Shown piece after piece: positions 32,101-39,798 of a stretch of DNA of 64,000 bases (position 1 is its first letter; every line of letters begins with the position of its first letter). A program made the translations under genes and the position numbers. Location: NCBI GenBank assembly GCA_964017045.1, contig OZ024809.1, positions 6,471,012 to 6,535,011 on the forward strand. The letters are read 5' to 3'. This DNA comes from Omphiscola glabra. Its lineage: Eukaryota > Mollusca > Gastropoda > Lymnaeidae. The notes under the pieces were generated by a model. It did not search any database. It saw nothing but the letters and a program-made list of their open reading frames with translations, and was not told the origin of the DNA.

Positions 32101-35057
32101 ACATGGACAGCTGAACACACGGACAGCTGAACACATGGACATTGATTAAGAGTAACATTCCTTGTAAAATTAATTAAACAACCCATAAAAAAAATTATTT
32201 TCGTATAAATCCTTTATGAAATGTAGTAGCGAGCAATGGGTAGGGGAGAGGGGCTGAAAAAAATACAATTAACGCACTTTACAAGAATCCCAATTAATGC
32301 TTAGTGCTACACACACCCCCCCCCCCCACTTTTTTTTTTCTTCAAAGGCTCTCAACCGCACACTTTTTCACACCGCTGAACTATATTAATATTCTAATGA
32401 CCCACCCGCTTTTACACAGCAGATTTATTTCACCAACTATTTCAGAAAAACTAAAGAAAAATAGTACGCACCAAACGCACTTGCGATATTTTGTTAAGAA
32501 TCTCATTTAGCGCAATTATCGGGAATTTTATTTCGGGAAATCAGTGTCATCATACTTCACTTGAAAAACAGGAAAAGCTGATTTTTTGGGGGTGGGGCTG
32601 AAAAATTGATAGAATGTGTTGTCATCGGCAATGAGTCCATGCGCCAAGTTTCAGCTTGATAAATCTGAAAATCCTTTAAAGAATATCAGCCATTCTGGAC
32701 GAATTGCTAGAGTTCCTTTATTACGTTTTAAAAAAAAAATATATACACAAATTTTGGCGCAACTTTTCTTGTTTGCATATTGCCAGGATGGAGGACGGCA
32801 CAGACGGCACTTATTGTGGGCGGGATTTTGGTCCATTTTCGGTTCTAAATAATTATATATAAAGCCAACTAGCACTGACCAACTAATCAGGAGATCTCAA
32901 GAAATAAATCGCAAACATTGCTTTATAAGTTTGGATTTTGTCAAGTTCCTCTCGTGATAAATAATTGTAGATTAATTTAGAAAATTGTGATAGATTCTCA
33001 TTCCTGAACTGGTGACACTCTTCACTGCTTGTATCCCGATCAGTTGGGATCCTCTAACAACGTACTCTGTTGGCACCCTGCCCTGTCTGTTGATACCCTG
33101 TTATGGTTGCAACATTCTACCGTAGCAACATTCTATGGTAGCAACATGATCTGGCGGCACTCTGTTCTTGTAGCTCCCTGCTCTATTAGCATCCTATTCT
33201 GATGACCCCCCTGTTCTGATGATCCTTGTTCTGATGACCCCCTTTCTGGTGACCCCTGTTCTGATGACACCTGTTCTGATGACCCCTGTTCTGTTGACCC
33301 CCTGTTCTGACGACCCCTGTTCTGATGACCCCCCTGTTCTGATGACCCCCCCGTTCTGATGACCCCCTTGTTCTGATGACCCCCCTGTTCTGATGACCCA
33401 CCTGTTCTGATGACCCCCCTGTTCTGATGACCCCTGACATGGTGGCAATCCTATTCTTGTGGCATGTTGCTCTTGTATTTAACCGAGCTCTGCTATGAAA
33501 CCGACTCAACAAACTCTGTCAAAATAGAATTTTCCATTGGTGTCACCTGGTGTAAAAGTAACTGTAATTCTCGCAAATAACCGTGTTTCAATACCGGAAA
33601 GGTTTGTGATTGAATCGATAAAATTTCTTTTAAAAAAAATACGTCATGTTTTAAATTTAAGCTGCATTATGATTGTATTTTGGCGGGCCGAATGCCACTT
33701 GTTAGGAGGATCTGCATCAGTCAACGGACCTCCGTTTTTGAGTAGGCTTATCGTAATATAGAAGTGCTTTTTTTCTGGCATCTGTCCGTCACATTGTGAC
33801 GATGATGTAGATTTTGTAGGACGAATTCACAAGGCCTGTGATTTTTTCTTTATCTGGATAATTTAGACCTGGATAACCCAATGGAACATCATATGTGAAT
33901 GATACAGATTTGCACCAGTAGCATTGTAGGAGCTGCTGAAGTTTACATTGTGTCAATGGTATCCGCCTAAGGGACTCCGTCTCCGGGTGTGAATTCTCTT
34001 AGATGAGTTGCCGTCCAAGGTTAACCCGGGGTGCTAGGGGTGTGGTTTTTGTTGGTCTAGGCTGGGACTGAACTCCAGACCACAAGGTTTTTCAAATGAT
34101 TCAGTGCAGACCGCTCGCTCAGCCAGCAGAAGTTTTAATAGATAATGTAATATGATGTATAATGATAATAAAATGATAAGCAGAAGGGTACACGGGTGCA
34201 AGTATCCGCTATACGTGTCAACGTGGGAGATAATATAGGGAAAGATAAGGACCCTCAATAAATATTGATGTCGGTTAGGGGTCCTAAAACTTGTTTAAAA
34301 CAAGGGACCGGATCAGTTTCCTCAGACACTGTCGGGCTGGGCAATTGTTTGAAAAAAATATGAAAGACTTCTGTGCACACTGCACATATGTCATTTGTCG
34401 TGAACAACAAACAAAATCAATGAATAACGTGATTAAAATAAAGAAAAAAATATATCTATCATAAACTCAATAGCATTTCAAAGGGGGAGTGAGCCCCTGC
34501 TCTTGGCTAATGAGATCACCAATGTTCGGTTCCATATTTTTTGCTGCTGGCCAGATGGGCCGGATTAAGGACAAATGTTTGGCCGGATTAAGGACCCTTG
34601 GCGGACCAGACCTTGCCCGCGGACCGTAGTATGAGAACCCCCGATCTATGATCTCGGTGATATATACACACGGAGAGTACAAAATCTGGGGATTATAAAT
34701 GAACTGATCCAAATAAAATATACAAATACATAACTGTACGCCACTTGCCTCTAAATCTTCTTTTGAAAATGTTCTCGTGATGAGGAAGTTCGACCTGTAA
34801 GCTTGGACGTCATCTAACAAAACTCCTCCCCTCTCTGGTATTATAAACTGAGTACACTCCGTCTCAACACCCAACCTTCGCCAAAACGCGTGTTCTATTT
34901 CAACGCCATGGCCTGCCTTCTCCTTTCGGTCGTAGACAACAGTCGTAGAGCTAGTTCTGCTGTACAAATACATGACCACACCTAGAAAAACTAGTAACTG
35001 TACCGCCAGAATTCGAGGCACTTTCAACATTTTATCAGAGAAATGCCCGACCTTCAT
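16793..35057 (-). CDS. HS6ST: Heparan-sulfate 6-O-sulfotransferase, six coding exons, complete
   Basis: Seen: exons 34740-35057, 30193-30347, 26273-26428, 18649-18843, 18007-18121 and 16793-17128 join in one frame of about 424 residues. Family: HS6ST transfers sulfate from PAPS to the 6-O position of glucosamine in heparan sulfate in the Golgi lumen. Landmarks are a short cytosolic N-terminus and a signal-anchor at about 11-32 (type II topology), the 5'-phosphosulfate loop HIQKTGGTALENRL (about 124-137), TGWACGVHADFTEL, the 3'-phosphate motif VRDPVTRFVSEW (about 217-228), RGATWKECRLHCDGR, NRQTRMLANLSL, LLERTF and LYQFAKDLFMQRL. The length is normal for the family. Introns are large (0.5-7.4 kb) and contain an LTR element, MITEs, SINEs and many minisatellites. 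Several arrays touch splice sites. Which vertebrate paralogue is closest cannot be told. Confidence 0.93.
17129..18006 (-). other. HS6ST intron 5
   Basis: Contains a G run at 17233-17246, a GATA-type microsatellite near 17284-17315 and a + strand LINE 3' remnant at about 17555-17885. No further exon seen. Confidence 0.7.
17555..17885 (+). mobile_element. LINE remnant, 3' end of an RTE-like retrotransposon ORF
   Basis: The + strand reads, through several stops and a frame slip, GHVKRMEEGRCFPKGLLYGK followed by LAEAARLIRRL, FNEVCKKNMKNS and ITQWEIIAEHRSSWPKAV. This is the typical region downstream of the reverse transcriptase in many invertebrate non-LTR elements (consensus style GHV.RM..GR.PK.LLYGEL...W...A.DR..WR). 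It is antisense to HS6ST, in intron 5, and clearly dead. Confidence 0.75.
18007..18121 (-). CDS. HS6ST: HS6ST coding exon 5
   Basis: 115 bp. The first base completes a Pro codon split with exon 4; the exon ends in phase 0 with donor GTGGGT. Encodes SNMAFNRQTRMLANLSL then SDCYRLESNKTRQERDEIML. It matches HS6ST NLANNRQVRMLADLSLVGCYN. Confidence 0.92.
18122..18648 (-). other. HS6ST intron 4
   Basis: 527 bp between exon 4 and exon 5. I see no further exon, repeat array or recognisable mobile element in it. Confidence 0.6.
18649..18843 (-). CDS. HS6ST: HS6ST coding exon 4 (3'-phosphate-binding motif)
   Basis: 195 bp; acceptor GACAG, donor GTAAGT. Encodes YHYVTVVRDPVTRFVSEWLH, VRRGATWKECRLHCDGRDAS, PYCFNHGTWANVTFDEFLSC. 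The RDPV.R..SEW block binds the 3'-phosphate of PAPS in this family. Five Cys positions follow the HS6ST pattern. Confidence 0.94.
18953..19160. repeat. About 22-bp minisatellite, about 9 copies
   Basis: Imperfect units around GTGAGAGTGTAAGCTGGGGC and GTGAGAATATAAGCTGTGGC, in HS6ST intron 3, about 110 bp upstream (in gene sense) of exon 4. Confidence 0.85.
19496..19993 (-). repeat. 3' LTR of the retrotransposon
   Basis: 498 bp, + strand ends TGTTACAACT and GGTCGTAACA. It is a copy of 23117-23614. A 66-codon open frame occurs in both copies and is simply LTR sequence. Confidence 0.93.
19994..20007 (-). other. Polypurine tract of the LTR element
   Basis: On the - strand reads AAAGGGGGGAGGAA, directly abutting the 3' LTR. 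This is the expected plus-strand primer site and confirms the orientation. Confidence 0.85.
20499..22298 (-). CDS. Gag-like ORF of the LTR element
   Basis: 599 codons starting METRSGKNLSVLEFREEAVA. Residues about 33-110 are an extreme Arg/Glu-rich stretch predicted to form a charged helix or coiled coil. The middle is acidic. Residues about 475-535 include a 24-residue unit (core GVGFYGVSVEEVSFFP) repeated in tandem. The C-terminus has a hydrophobic patch (about 545-565) and ends LDSSGLST. METRSGK-type starts followed by RE-rich helices are seen in gag genes of invertebrate gypsy-like elements, so gag is an inference from position and composition. No zinc knuckle (CCHC) is visible. It is the only long ORF between the LTRs. 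A shorter + strand frame opposite it is its shadow. Confidence 0.7.
   Translation of the reverse strand: METRSGKNLSVLEFREEAVAIGLKDEAIGQWVVKRLREREEREREREKEEREERERERDRQRAQELEQVMRAREERERVREMEEREMLDKWKRDLIKKQEDDVARLRMEEQRSKSREVRERGYNVVKEKGRPLVEVKGNRLKWCRNSKSWVKLSENKNQTEKGDKTRRRNDECKSFQLGISEYYFKDTRADKHEFVQLDQLETGELVNEPGSVVIEVEKRKVILSARENEENGEITEFVEEISCPEKSHANITECRNDELFVASREEVILVEAGDTQFEHVQVNLDNVPDINFDVQDDAYDVKFINENIICDCVHLTIFGGVQDDVQTVGFVDVQQGYVNFLLENNFDYVQESHFDFVRDEDLGFLHEYFVEEENWSLVEEENVCFDFEGVRTWESHGCHDVEVVNLSGAVPRRGRYVNKVEVIGDDFTWIYEGRSPRAELSSGLEVTGCSRPENRVCVGSGLDSVGLGENRGVGFYGVSVEEVSFFPDVGLGEYRGVGFYGVSVEEVSFFPDVGLVESSFGLFMMCNDLFCNALVCYIHDKVLLGVALVLSLGKVLLFEQEMFRGMKDLHAFWKATDKRDIPPSYNHMNRLDSSGLST
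22299..23102 (-). other. Leader region of the LTR element
   Basis: Untranslated region between the primer site and the ORF. From 22500 to 23060 it has loose, degenerate repeats on the + strand (GGGTACAGCAACAGCGAGAC and relatives, spaced 20-40 bp), which create small overlapping open frames without further support. Confidence 0.6.
23103..23114 (-). other. Primer-binding site, tRNA-Pro type
   Basis: On the element strand TGGGGGCTCGTC begins two bases after the 5' LTR. It is complementary to the 3' end of tRNA-Pro (GACGAGCCCCCA). The match stops after 12 bases. Confidence 0.85.
23117..23614 (-). repeat. 5' LTR of the retrotransposon
   Basis: 498 bp, same ends and length as the left LTR. In the element's orientation this is the upstream LTR, which would carry its promoter. 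I could not pick out a certain TATA box. Confidence 0.93.
23615..26272 (-). other. HS6ST intron 3, distal part
   Basis: AT-rich, no exon seen. It contains a C run at about 24835-24852, a G run at 25837-25847 and the 25494-25628 array. Confidence 0.6.
25494..25628. repeat. About 36-bp minisatellite, 4 copies
   Basis: Units of the form GGGACCACGCACATATTACT followed by TCTATGGTAACCCTA, with length variants. Confidence 0.8.
26273..26428 (-). CDS. HS6ST: HS6ST coding exon 3
   Basis: 156 bp; donor GTGAGG. The acceptor is CACCTTTAAG followed by GACAGTG; the first G completes an Arg codon with exon 2. Encodes TVCSCLNAKGQVWTINRHAT, GWACGVHADFTELTSCVDQW, FRSQPNESRKR. It matches the HS6ST block STGWSCGLHADWTELTNC. 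Its acceptor is part of the first unit of the adjoining minisatellite. Confidence 0.92.
26423..26896. repeat. 43-bp minisatellite seeded on the exon 3 acceptor, 11 copies
   Basis: Units on the + strand start ACTGTCCTTAAAGGTGATAC and end with TCAAGAGAAAGTTGTT. The first unit overlaps the last six bases of exon 3 and its acceptor. On the HS6ST strand every unit therefore repeats CACCTTTAAG|GACAGT. Four unit variants recur in the same order twice, so the array also has a higher-order period of about 172 bp. Confidence 0.92.
27055..27195. repeat. About 24-bp A-rich minisatellite
   Basis: Units of AAACTAGAAATAAATGTAGG plus AATA, about 6 copies with truncated ones, in HS6ST intron 2. Confidence 0.85.
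27261..27433. mobile_element. hAT-type MITE, 173 bp, with 8-bp target duplication
   Basis: The left end is CAGTGACGTAGCGAG and the right end, reverse-complemented, CAGCTGCGTAGCGAG. Both flanks carry ATAGTACA (27253-27260 and 27434-27441). The 8-bp duplication and the CAG start indicate hAT transposase. There is no coding capacity, and the internal part is C-rich (GCGCCCC runs). Confidence 0.88.
27459..29190. repeat. 28-bp minisatellite, about 62 copies
   Basis: Unit GTAGGAGCGCCTGGGTTGTT plus ATAACAAA. The second half holds the perfect palindrome TTGTTATAACAA. Variants TTGCTATAACAA and TTGTTGTAACAA and a 2-bp-shorter TTGTTAAACAA are interspersed; the short form is fixed in the last four units. 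It lies in HS6ST intron 2, beginning 18 bp after the MITE's target duplication. Its frames open in staggered 28-bp steps and are not genes. Confidence 0.95.
29290..30192. repeat. 44/55-bp minisatellite next to the exon 2 donor, about 18 copies
   Basis: + strand core TTACCTGTTTATAACATCTT and CTCCTATTACTGACA. A long form adds TCTTACTGACA. The array reaches the exon 2 donor; on the HS6ST strand each unit carries ATAAACAG|GTAAC, related to the true donor AATAAGAG|GTAAG, followed by the same GTGTCAGTAATAGGAG. Confidence 0.9.
30193..30347 (-). CDS. HS6ST: HS6ST coding exon 2 (PAPS 5'-phosphosulfate loop)
   Basis: 155 bp; donor GTAAGT, acceptor TGAACAG. Encodes VQPVELNINQSDVIVVQHIQ, KTGGTALENRLVKNTNIK, PACQCMNVTKENK. 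It matches HS6ST DDVIVFLHIQKTGGT. A second acceptor 10 bases further in would pair in frame with an alternative exon 1 donor. Minisatellites abut both ends. Confidence 0.93.
30335..30795. repeat. 44-bp minisatellite next to the exon 2 acceptor, about 10 copies
   Basis: + strand unit GGTTCAACCTAATCAACACA then AACATCAAGGAAATTGTATC and AAAT. The first, diverged copy lies across the exon 2 boundary (GGTTGAACCTGTTCAACACA). On the gene strand each unit repeats GTGTTGATTAG|GTTGAAC beside the true GTGTTGAACAG|GTTCAAC. A variant with CGAGG for CAAGG recurs every second to fourth unit. Confidence 0.92.
30818..31035. repeat. Degenerate CAACTGACC repeat, about 15-bp unit
   Basis: About 13 imperfect copies of GACAACTGACCCCAA or GACAACTGACCACTA, with a few TGAAC variants and two copies of CTCAAGACAAGTGAATTGAC. 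HS6ST intron 1. Confidence 0.85.
31261..31280. repeat. G homopolymer, about 20 nt
   Basis: Uninterrupted G run in HS6ST intron 1, the longest of several G or C runs in the window. Confidence 0.9.
31585..31790 (+). mobile_element. SINE copy (+ orientation)
   Basis: Shares with the copies at 33.9 and 37.9 kb the blocks GTTAACCTTTGATGGCAACT, CTCTAAGA, AAACCCGGAGATGGAGTCCC and GGCGGATAATATTGGCACAA. This copy has the body and 3' end; a clear tRNA-like head is not seen. Confidence 0.75.
32085..32143. repeat. Short 16-bp tandem repeat
   Basis: Four units of ACAGCTGAACACATGG, HS6ST intron 1. Confidence 0.8.
32150..33060. other. HS6ST intron 1 segment, unclassified
   Basis: Contains a C run (32318-32328) and a more GC-balanced patch (about 32600-32870) whose wording (CCATGCGCCAAGTTTCAGCT) resembles a degraded interspersed repeat, but I cannot assign it. 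No exon seen. Confidence 0.4.
33195..33445. repeat. 16-17-bp minisatellite, about 16 copies
   Basis: Units of TGTTCTGATGACCCCC with C-run length changes, preceded by a more degenerate CTGTTGGCACC zone from about 33060. Short - strand frames of the form HQNRGVIRT are artefacts of it. Confidence 0.88.
33905..34140 (-). mobile_element. tRNA-derived SINE copy (- orientation)
   Basis: On the - strand starts TGGCTGAGCGAGCGGTCTGC (A-box-like), then GGTCTGGAGTTCAGTCCC (B-box-like), then the shared body AACCTTGGACGGCAACTCAT, CTAAGAGAATTC, CCGGAGACGGAGTCCC and GGCGGATACC. It looks like a polymerase III SINE with a tRNA-like head. HS6ST intron 1. Confidence 0.78.
34272..34655. mobile_element. Degenerate hAT-like non-autonomous element
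   Basis: The left end TTAGGGGTCCTAAAACTTG with GGGACCGGATCAGT and CAGACACTGTCGGGCTGG, and the right end (reverse-complemented) CGGGGGTTCTCATACTACGG with TCCGCGGGCAAGG, are typical hAT repeat ends. No clean target duplication. It sits 85 bp inside HS6ST intron 1 from the exon 1 donor. Confidence 0.65.
34740..35057 (-). CDS. HS6ST: HS6ST coding exon 1 (signal-anchor)
   Basis: Starts MKVGHFSDKMLKVPRILAVQ; the hydrophobic segment at about 11-32 (LKVPRILAVQLLVFLGVVMY) is a signal-anchor. A stem of about 70 residues follows with FLITRTFSKEDLEAS at its end. Donor choice: GGC|GTACAG (used here, phase 0) or GCAA|GTGGCG (end at 34745), the latter pairing with the internal exon 2 acceptor. Both keep the frame, differing by five residues. 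The first ATG in frame is used; an in-frame ATG (M10) is less likely to be the start. Confidence 0.85.
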
Positions 35058-35970
35058 TTTTAAGCCAACATCTTCCAGATGTGTTGAGATTTTAACAAAT
35101 TAAATTTAACAAATAACCATCCAGTCCAAATGAATAAATTGATTCACTAAGAGTACACTCATACGCTTTGAATCAAAAGAACGCTCTTCGCCCAGACGGA
35201 CATTGTAGTCTTATCGAAGTAAACCTGTTGAGGAACAAAGCAACATTTCTACACGACACACACAAATAGCAAAGTGTCTTGATTTACTAGCCACCGCATC
35301 TCATCGACAAGGCCGAAAGATGACGGGTGTGGCCAGTGTGTGGGGTGTGCTGCTCAACCTGTGCACACATTTTATAGGCCCCAGCTTTTTTTTTGGGGGG
35401 GGGGGGGCGGGGAGAGGTGGGGGTGAGGGGGTTTGTGTTTTTTCACGTATCCTGTTTTAATAAGATAGTGGTGTCATAAGATGATACAGTTGTAAATCAA
35501 TATACCAGGACGTGAAGGTTATCGATTGTTCGCTGTAAATAACTCATGTAAATTTCGCACCATGATCTATACAGTGGAGAGGGGGAGTAATTACAATAAG
35601 AAAGGGACATAATGATATTTTTTATCCGCCGAGTGTTGTGATTTAGTAATTAAAATAATGTTTATGAAGTTGCCATAAATAAATGCCTTCACATGATCGC
35701 ATCATTGTAAACTGAATTCACTGGATTTAACAGGACTGTGAACATCAAATTTCGACATAGCAGTGGAATGTAAGGGAGGTCAATGCAACAGACCGGTGGT
35801 TGATAATACAATTAAATCATCATGATCATGATCAGGCCCATGCCGAGAAAAGTGGCACACAGTGCGGACCAGTAAAAGGAAGATTTTGGAAGCCCCCCCC
35901 CCCCACCCCCGTCCGTTCTTTTTGTTGACGTACATTGTATTTTATCGGTTAATATTATGGTCTTAAATAA
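35058..35970 (-). other. HS6ST 5' flank
   Basis: Probable 5' UTR and promoter. I see no TATA box near the start. A GC-rich patch at about 35280-35345 is the best candidate for the promoter. A G run at about 35395-35407 and a C run at about 35896-35910 follow. Confidence 0.35.
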
Positions 35971-36135
35971 AGATGAATTCCCTGTAGAAAACATGGCTTT
36001 ACTTTATGGGTCCAACAATTTTCCCTGTAGAAAACATGGCTTTACTTTATTGGTCCAACAATTTTCCCTGCAGGAATTATGGCTTTACTTTATAGGTCCA
36101 ACAATTTTCCCTGTAGGAAACATGGCTTTACTCTA
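35970..36135. repeat. 46-bp tandem repeat, 3.5 copies
   Basis: Units of TTCCCTGTAGAAAACATGGC then TTTACTTTATGGGTCCAACA and ATTT, with a diverged third unit. Confidence 0.88.
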
Positions 36136-36316
36136 GTGACATCTACTTGTCTATCAAACCCTATACATTTTCCACACCAAGCCAAATGCTGAGGAATGAA
36201 AGGAGTTCACAATTTCAAAGTAATTTCACAAAGACTCGCAGTCCAATCATATAATGTGAGGTATTGCGGGAGATTTTGATCCAAAAAAAAAATCTAATTC
36301 AAACTCCACGTATCTC

Positions 36317-36521
36317 CCCAAGCCCGGGTGCCGGTCCCAAGCCCGGGTGCCGGTCCCAAGCCCGGGTGCCGGTCCCAAGCCCGGGTGCCGGTCCCAAGCC
36401 CGGGTGCCGGTCCCAAGCCCGGGTGCCGGTCCCAAGCCCGGGTGCCGGTCCCAAGCCCGGGTGCCGGTCCCAAGCCCGGGTGCCGGTCCCAAGCCCGGGT
36501 GCCGGTCCCAAGCCCGGGTGC
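36317..36521. repeat. 19-bp GC-rich minisatellite, about 11 copies
   Basis: Perfect units CCCAAGCCCGGGTGCCGGT, about 79% GC in an AT-rich setting, each with the CCCGGG palindrome and two CpG. Because 19 is not a multiple of three, the same peptide repeats every 57 bp in several frames; none is a gene. Confidence 0.95.
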
Positions 36522-36639
36522 TACATGAGGAGGGTGGGCGTGAGGCCAGCTACCTCCCCAGCTTTTTAAAAAAAAAACCAACCTTCTACAGAAACGTTAA
36601 AAAAGGAAGAACAAAGCAAACAACTTTAACCCTGATAAA

Positions 36640-37236
36640 AGAGGGATCTTCTTCCCCAAGAAGGGTTATGGAACCTTGCGGCCAAAGCCAAGGTTATGCT
36701 GGAAGCCTGAAAGCCGAGGACGCTCCTTTCAAAGGCAATAGGCTCGTGGAATGTAAGAGCCATGGATGAAACAGGAACATCAGCACAAGTGGCGGCAGAA
36801 ATGAGAAAATACAAGCTCACACGGCTTGGCATCTGTGAAACAAGCTGGACAGTTAAAAAAACATTGGCCTCAGGAAAGGAGGGCCAAAGAATACATGGAG
36901 GCGCGAGCTAGGAGCAGACACACAAAGTATGGGATACACTTGAGCTAGAAGCAGACACACAAAGTATGGGATACACTTGAGCTAGGAGCAGACACACAAA
37001 GTATGGGATACACTTGAGCTAGGAGCAGACACACAAAGTATGGGATACACTTGAGCTAGAAGCAGACACACAAAGTATGGGATACACTTGAGCTAGAAGC
37101 AGACACACAAAGTAGGGGATACACTTGGAAGTTGGAAGCATCTGGAAAGGAAAACACACGACTTTGATGAATGGAAATTTCTTGTAGACGGCCAATGACC
37201 CCAGGCGAGGTAAAAGGCTTACGTAAGTAAGTAAAC
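36640..37236 (+). mobile_element. Internally deleted LINE with a minisatellite in its middle
   Basis: 36726-36850 reads LVECKSHG / SWNVRAMDETGTSAQVAAEM then RKYKLTRLGICETSWT across a frame slip. This is the start of an APE-type endonuclease domain (WNVRTM...ETGKTAQVA.EMR.Y.L..LGI.ETRW). 37130-37236 looks like the 3' end of the same class (EWKFLVDGQ, then a CTTACGTAAGTAAGTAAA tail). The reverse transcriptase is missing; a 37-bp array lies between. Confidence 0.7.
36905..37127. repeat. 37-bp minisatellite inside the LINE remnant, 6 copies
   Basis: Units GAGCTAGGAGCAGACACACA then AAGTATGGGATACACTT; nearly identical (AGGAG or AGAAG). Flanked by the 5' and 3' parts of a LINE. Confidence 0.92.
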
Positions 37237-37363
37237 GCCACTTCTCTGTCATCAAGCGAGTATAAATCTTTTTACACCATAAAAGTGACTGGGTTGTCAT
37301 AGCTCTGAAATCTATTATATTATTCGACCTTCGCACGGGAAGATGACCAAGACTAGTTTCGAA

Positions 37364-37700
37364 TTAAGTAGTAGTGTTGACTTGAGTAGCAGCCTTAACT
37401 TGAGTAGTAGCCTTGACTTGAGTAGTAGCCTTGACTTGAGTAGTAGCCTTGACTTGAGTAGTAGCCTTGACTTGAGTAGTAGCCTTGACTTGAGTAGTAG
37501 CCTTGACTTGAGTAGTAGCCTTGACTTGAGTAGTAGCCTTGACTTGAGTAGTAGCCTTGACTTGAGTAGTAGCCTTGACTTGAGTAGTAGCCTTGACTTG
37601 AGTAGTAGCCTTGACTTGAGTAGTAGCCTTGACTTGAGTAGTAGCCTTGACTTGAGTAGTAGCCTTGACTTGAGTAGTAGCCTTCACTTGAGCTGTACCT
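37364..37700. repeat. 18-bp minisatellite, about 18 copies
   Basis: Units AGTAGTAGCCTTGACTTG, edge units diverged. Period six codons, so both strands have open frames (SSSLDL on +, TQVKAT on -) with no other sign of coding. Confidence 0.95.
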
Positions 37701-37869
37701 TGTTTTAAGAGTGAGAGAGGGTAGCTCAATTCTTCAGCCTCACTCTCTCTTCCTTGCTTTTTTATCCAATGACAAGACGTTTGGGAACAGACCAGAATGC
37801 CGAATGATGACCAGTAGTGTTTCTTCTGCCTCACTGTGCTCTTTATGCGTTCTACGTCGCAGGAGTTGT

Positions 37870-38110
37870 CGGAATTTTCATCGTGACAATGTCATACCGC
37901 CCACGGGACTCCATACCCGGGTTTGATTTCAGAGTTTGCCTTCTCTTAGATGAGTTGCCGTCCAAGGTTACCGAGTCCCTTATACCGGGGTGCTGGTGAT
38001 GTTTTTGCTTTTCCTGGGGATTGCACCGAGTCCACTAGGCTGGGATTGACTCATTTAGAGCTCTCGGCCACCCCTAACTGACATCACCACTAATGCTGTC
38101 AAATACCTGC
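37870..38110 (-). mobile_element. tRNA-derived SINE copy (- orientation)
   Basis: On the - strand: head GGGGTGGCCGAGAGCTCTAA with GGACTCGGTGCAATCCC, body GTAACCTTGGACGGCAACTC, ATCTAAGAGAAGGC, AAACCCGGGTATGGAGTCCC and GGGCGGTATGAC. Same family as the copies at 31.6 and 33.9 kb. Confidence 0.78.
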
Positions 38111-38391
38111 CCTGGTAGCCGCTGACAGCCTTACTACCACACCATTACGAACTAGTGAATTGCCTTCCCCAAGTTGGACATAACATATGACAAATCATTC
38201 ACCTAATTAGCGATTAGGCTTGCCGTAATGCATCATTCACACTATCAAATTTTTGCCAAATTTCTTTTTGAACGGAATATTTTGAAAATATGCATTTGAA
38301 GCAAATTTAATGTGTGACCTGAGCATTAGTCTGATATATATATATTTATATATCATCCACATCATATAAGTGATTTGGCTGCACTAAATAC

Positions 38392-39798
38392 GGTACTGTT
38401 ATTGCCCTAAGTTCGGTATTGTTATTGCTTTATGTATGGTACTGTTATTCCTCCCCCCCCCCAATGCTATTAGAATGGTACTGTTATTCTCCACCCCCCA
38501 ATGCTATTAGAATGGTACTGTTATTCTCCACCCCCCAATGCTATTAGAATGGTACTGTTATTCTCCACCCCCCCAATGCTATTAGAATGGTACTGTTATT
38601 CTCCACCCCCCAATGCTATTAGAATGGTACTGTTATTCTCCACCCCCCAATGCTATTAGAATGGTACTGTTATTCTCCACCCCCCAATGCTATTAGAATG
38701 GTACTGTTATTCTCCACCCCCCCCCCAATGCTCTTAGAATGGTACTGTTATTCTACACCCTCCCCCCCCCAATGCTCTTAGAATGGTAGTTATTCTCGAC
38801 CCCCCCCCATGCTCTTAGAATGGTACTGTTATTCTCCACCCCCCAATGCTCTTAGAATGGTACTGTTATTCTCCACCCCCCCCCCAAATGCTCTTAGAAT
38901 GGTACTGTTATTCTCCACCCCCCAATGCTCTTAGAATGGTACTGTTATTCTCCACCCCCCAATGCTCTTTGAATGGTACTGTTATTCTCCACCCCCCCAA
39001 TGCTCTTAGAATGGTACTGTTATTCTCCACCCCCCAATGCTCTTTGAATGGTACTGTTATTCTCCACCCCCCAATGCTCTTTGAATGGTACTGTTATTCT
39101 CCACCCCCCAATGCTCTTAGAATGGTACTGTTATTCTCCACCCCCCAATGCTCTTTGAATGGTACTGTTATTCTCCACCCCCCAATGCTCTTAGAATGGT
39201 ACTGTTATTCTCCACACTCCCCCAAATGCCCTTAGAATGGTACTGTTATTCTCCACCCCCCAATGCTCTTAGAATGGTACTGTTATTCTCCACACTCCCC
39301 CAAATGCCCTTAGAATGGTACTGTTATTCTCCACACTCCCCCAAATGCCCTTAGAATGGTACTGTTATTCTCCACACTCCCCCAAATGCCCTTAGAATGG
39401 TACTGTTATTCTCCACCCCCCAATGCTCTTAGAATGGTACTGTTATTCTCCACACTCCCCCAAATGCCCTTAGAATGGTACTGTTATTCTCCACACTCCC
39501 CCAAATGCCCTTAGAATGGTACTGTTATTCTCCACACTCCCCCAAATTCCCTTAGAATGGTACTGTTATTCTCCACACTCCCCCAAATGCCCTTAGAATG
39601 GTACTGTTATTCTCCACCCCCCAATGCTCTTAGAATGGTACTGTTATTCTCCACACTCCCCCAAATGCCCTTAGAATGGTACTGTTATTCTCCACCCCCC
39701 CCCCCCAATGCTCTTGGAATGGTACTGTTATTCTCCACCCGCCAATGCTCTTAGAATGATATTGTTATTGCCCCAAGTACGGTACTGTTGTTCTCCCC
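38392..39798. repeat. 37-40-bp minisatellite, about 37 copies
   Basis: Unit GAATGGTACTGTTATTCTCC then ACCCCCCAATGCTCTTA. Variants: CTATTA (early block), CTCTTTG, C-run length changes (6-13) and a longer CACACTCCCCCAAATGCCCTTA form in the right half. Frames across it are chance. Confidence 0.95.

Noticed and set aside
34467..34739. Continuation of HS6ST exon 1 frame to a stop at 34467
   Set aside because: The frame runs through the donor into the intron and a hAT-like element. The family requires the PAPS-binding exons downstream.
36247..36581. Several Gly/Pro-rich frames on both strands
   Set aside because: Chance frames of the 19-bp GC-rich array.
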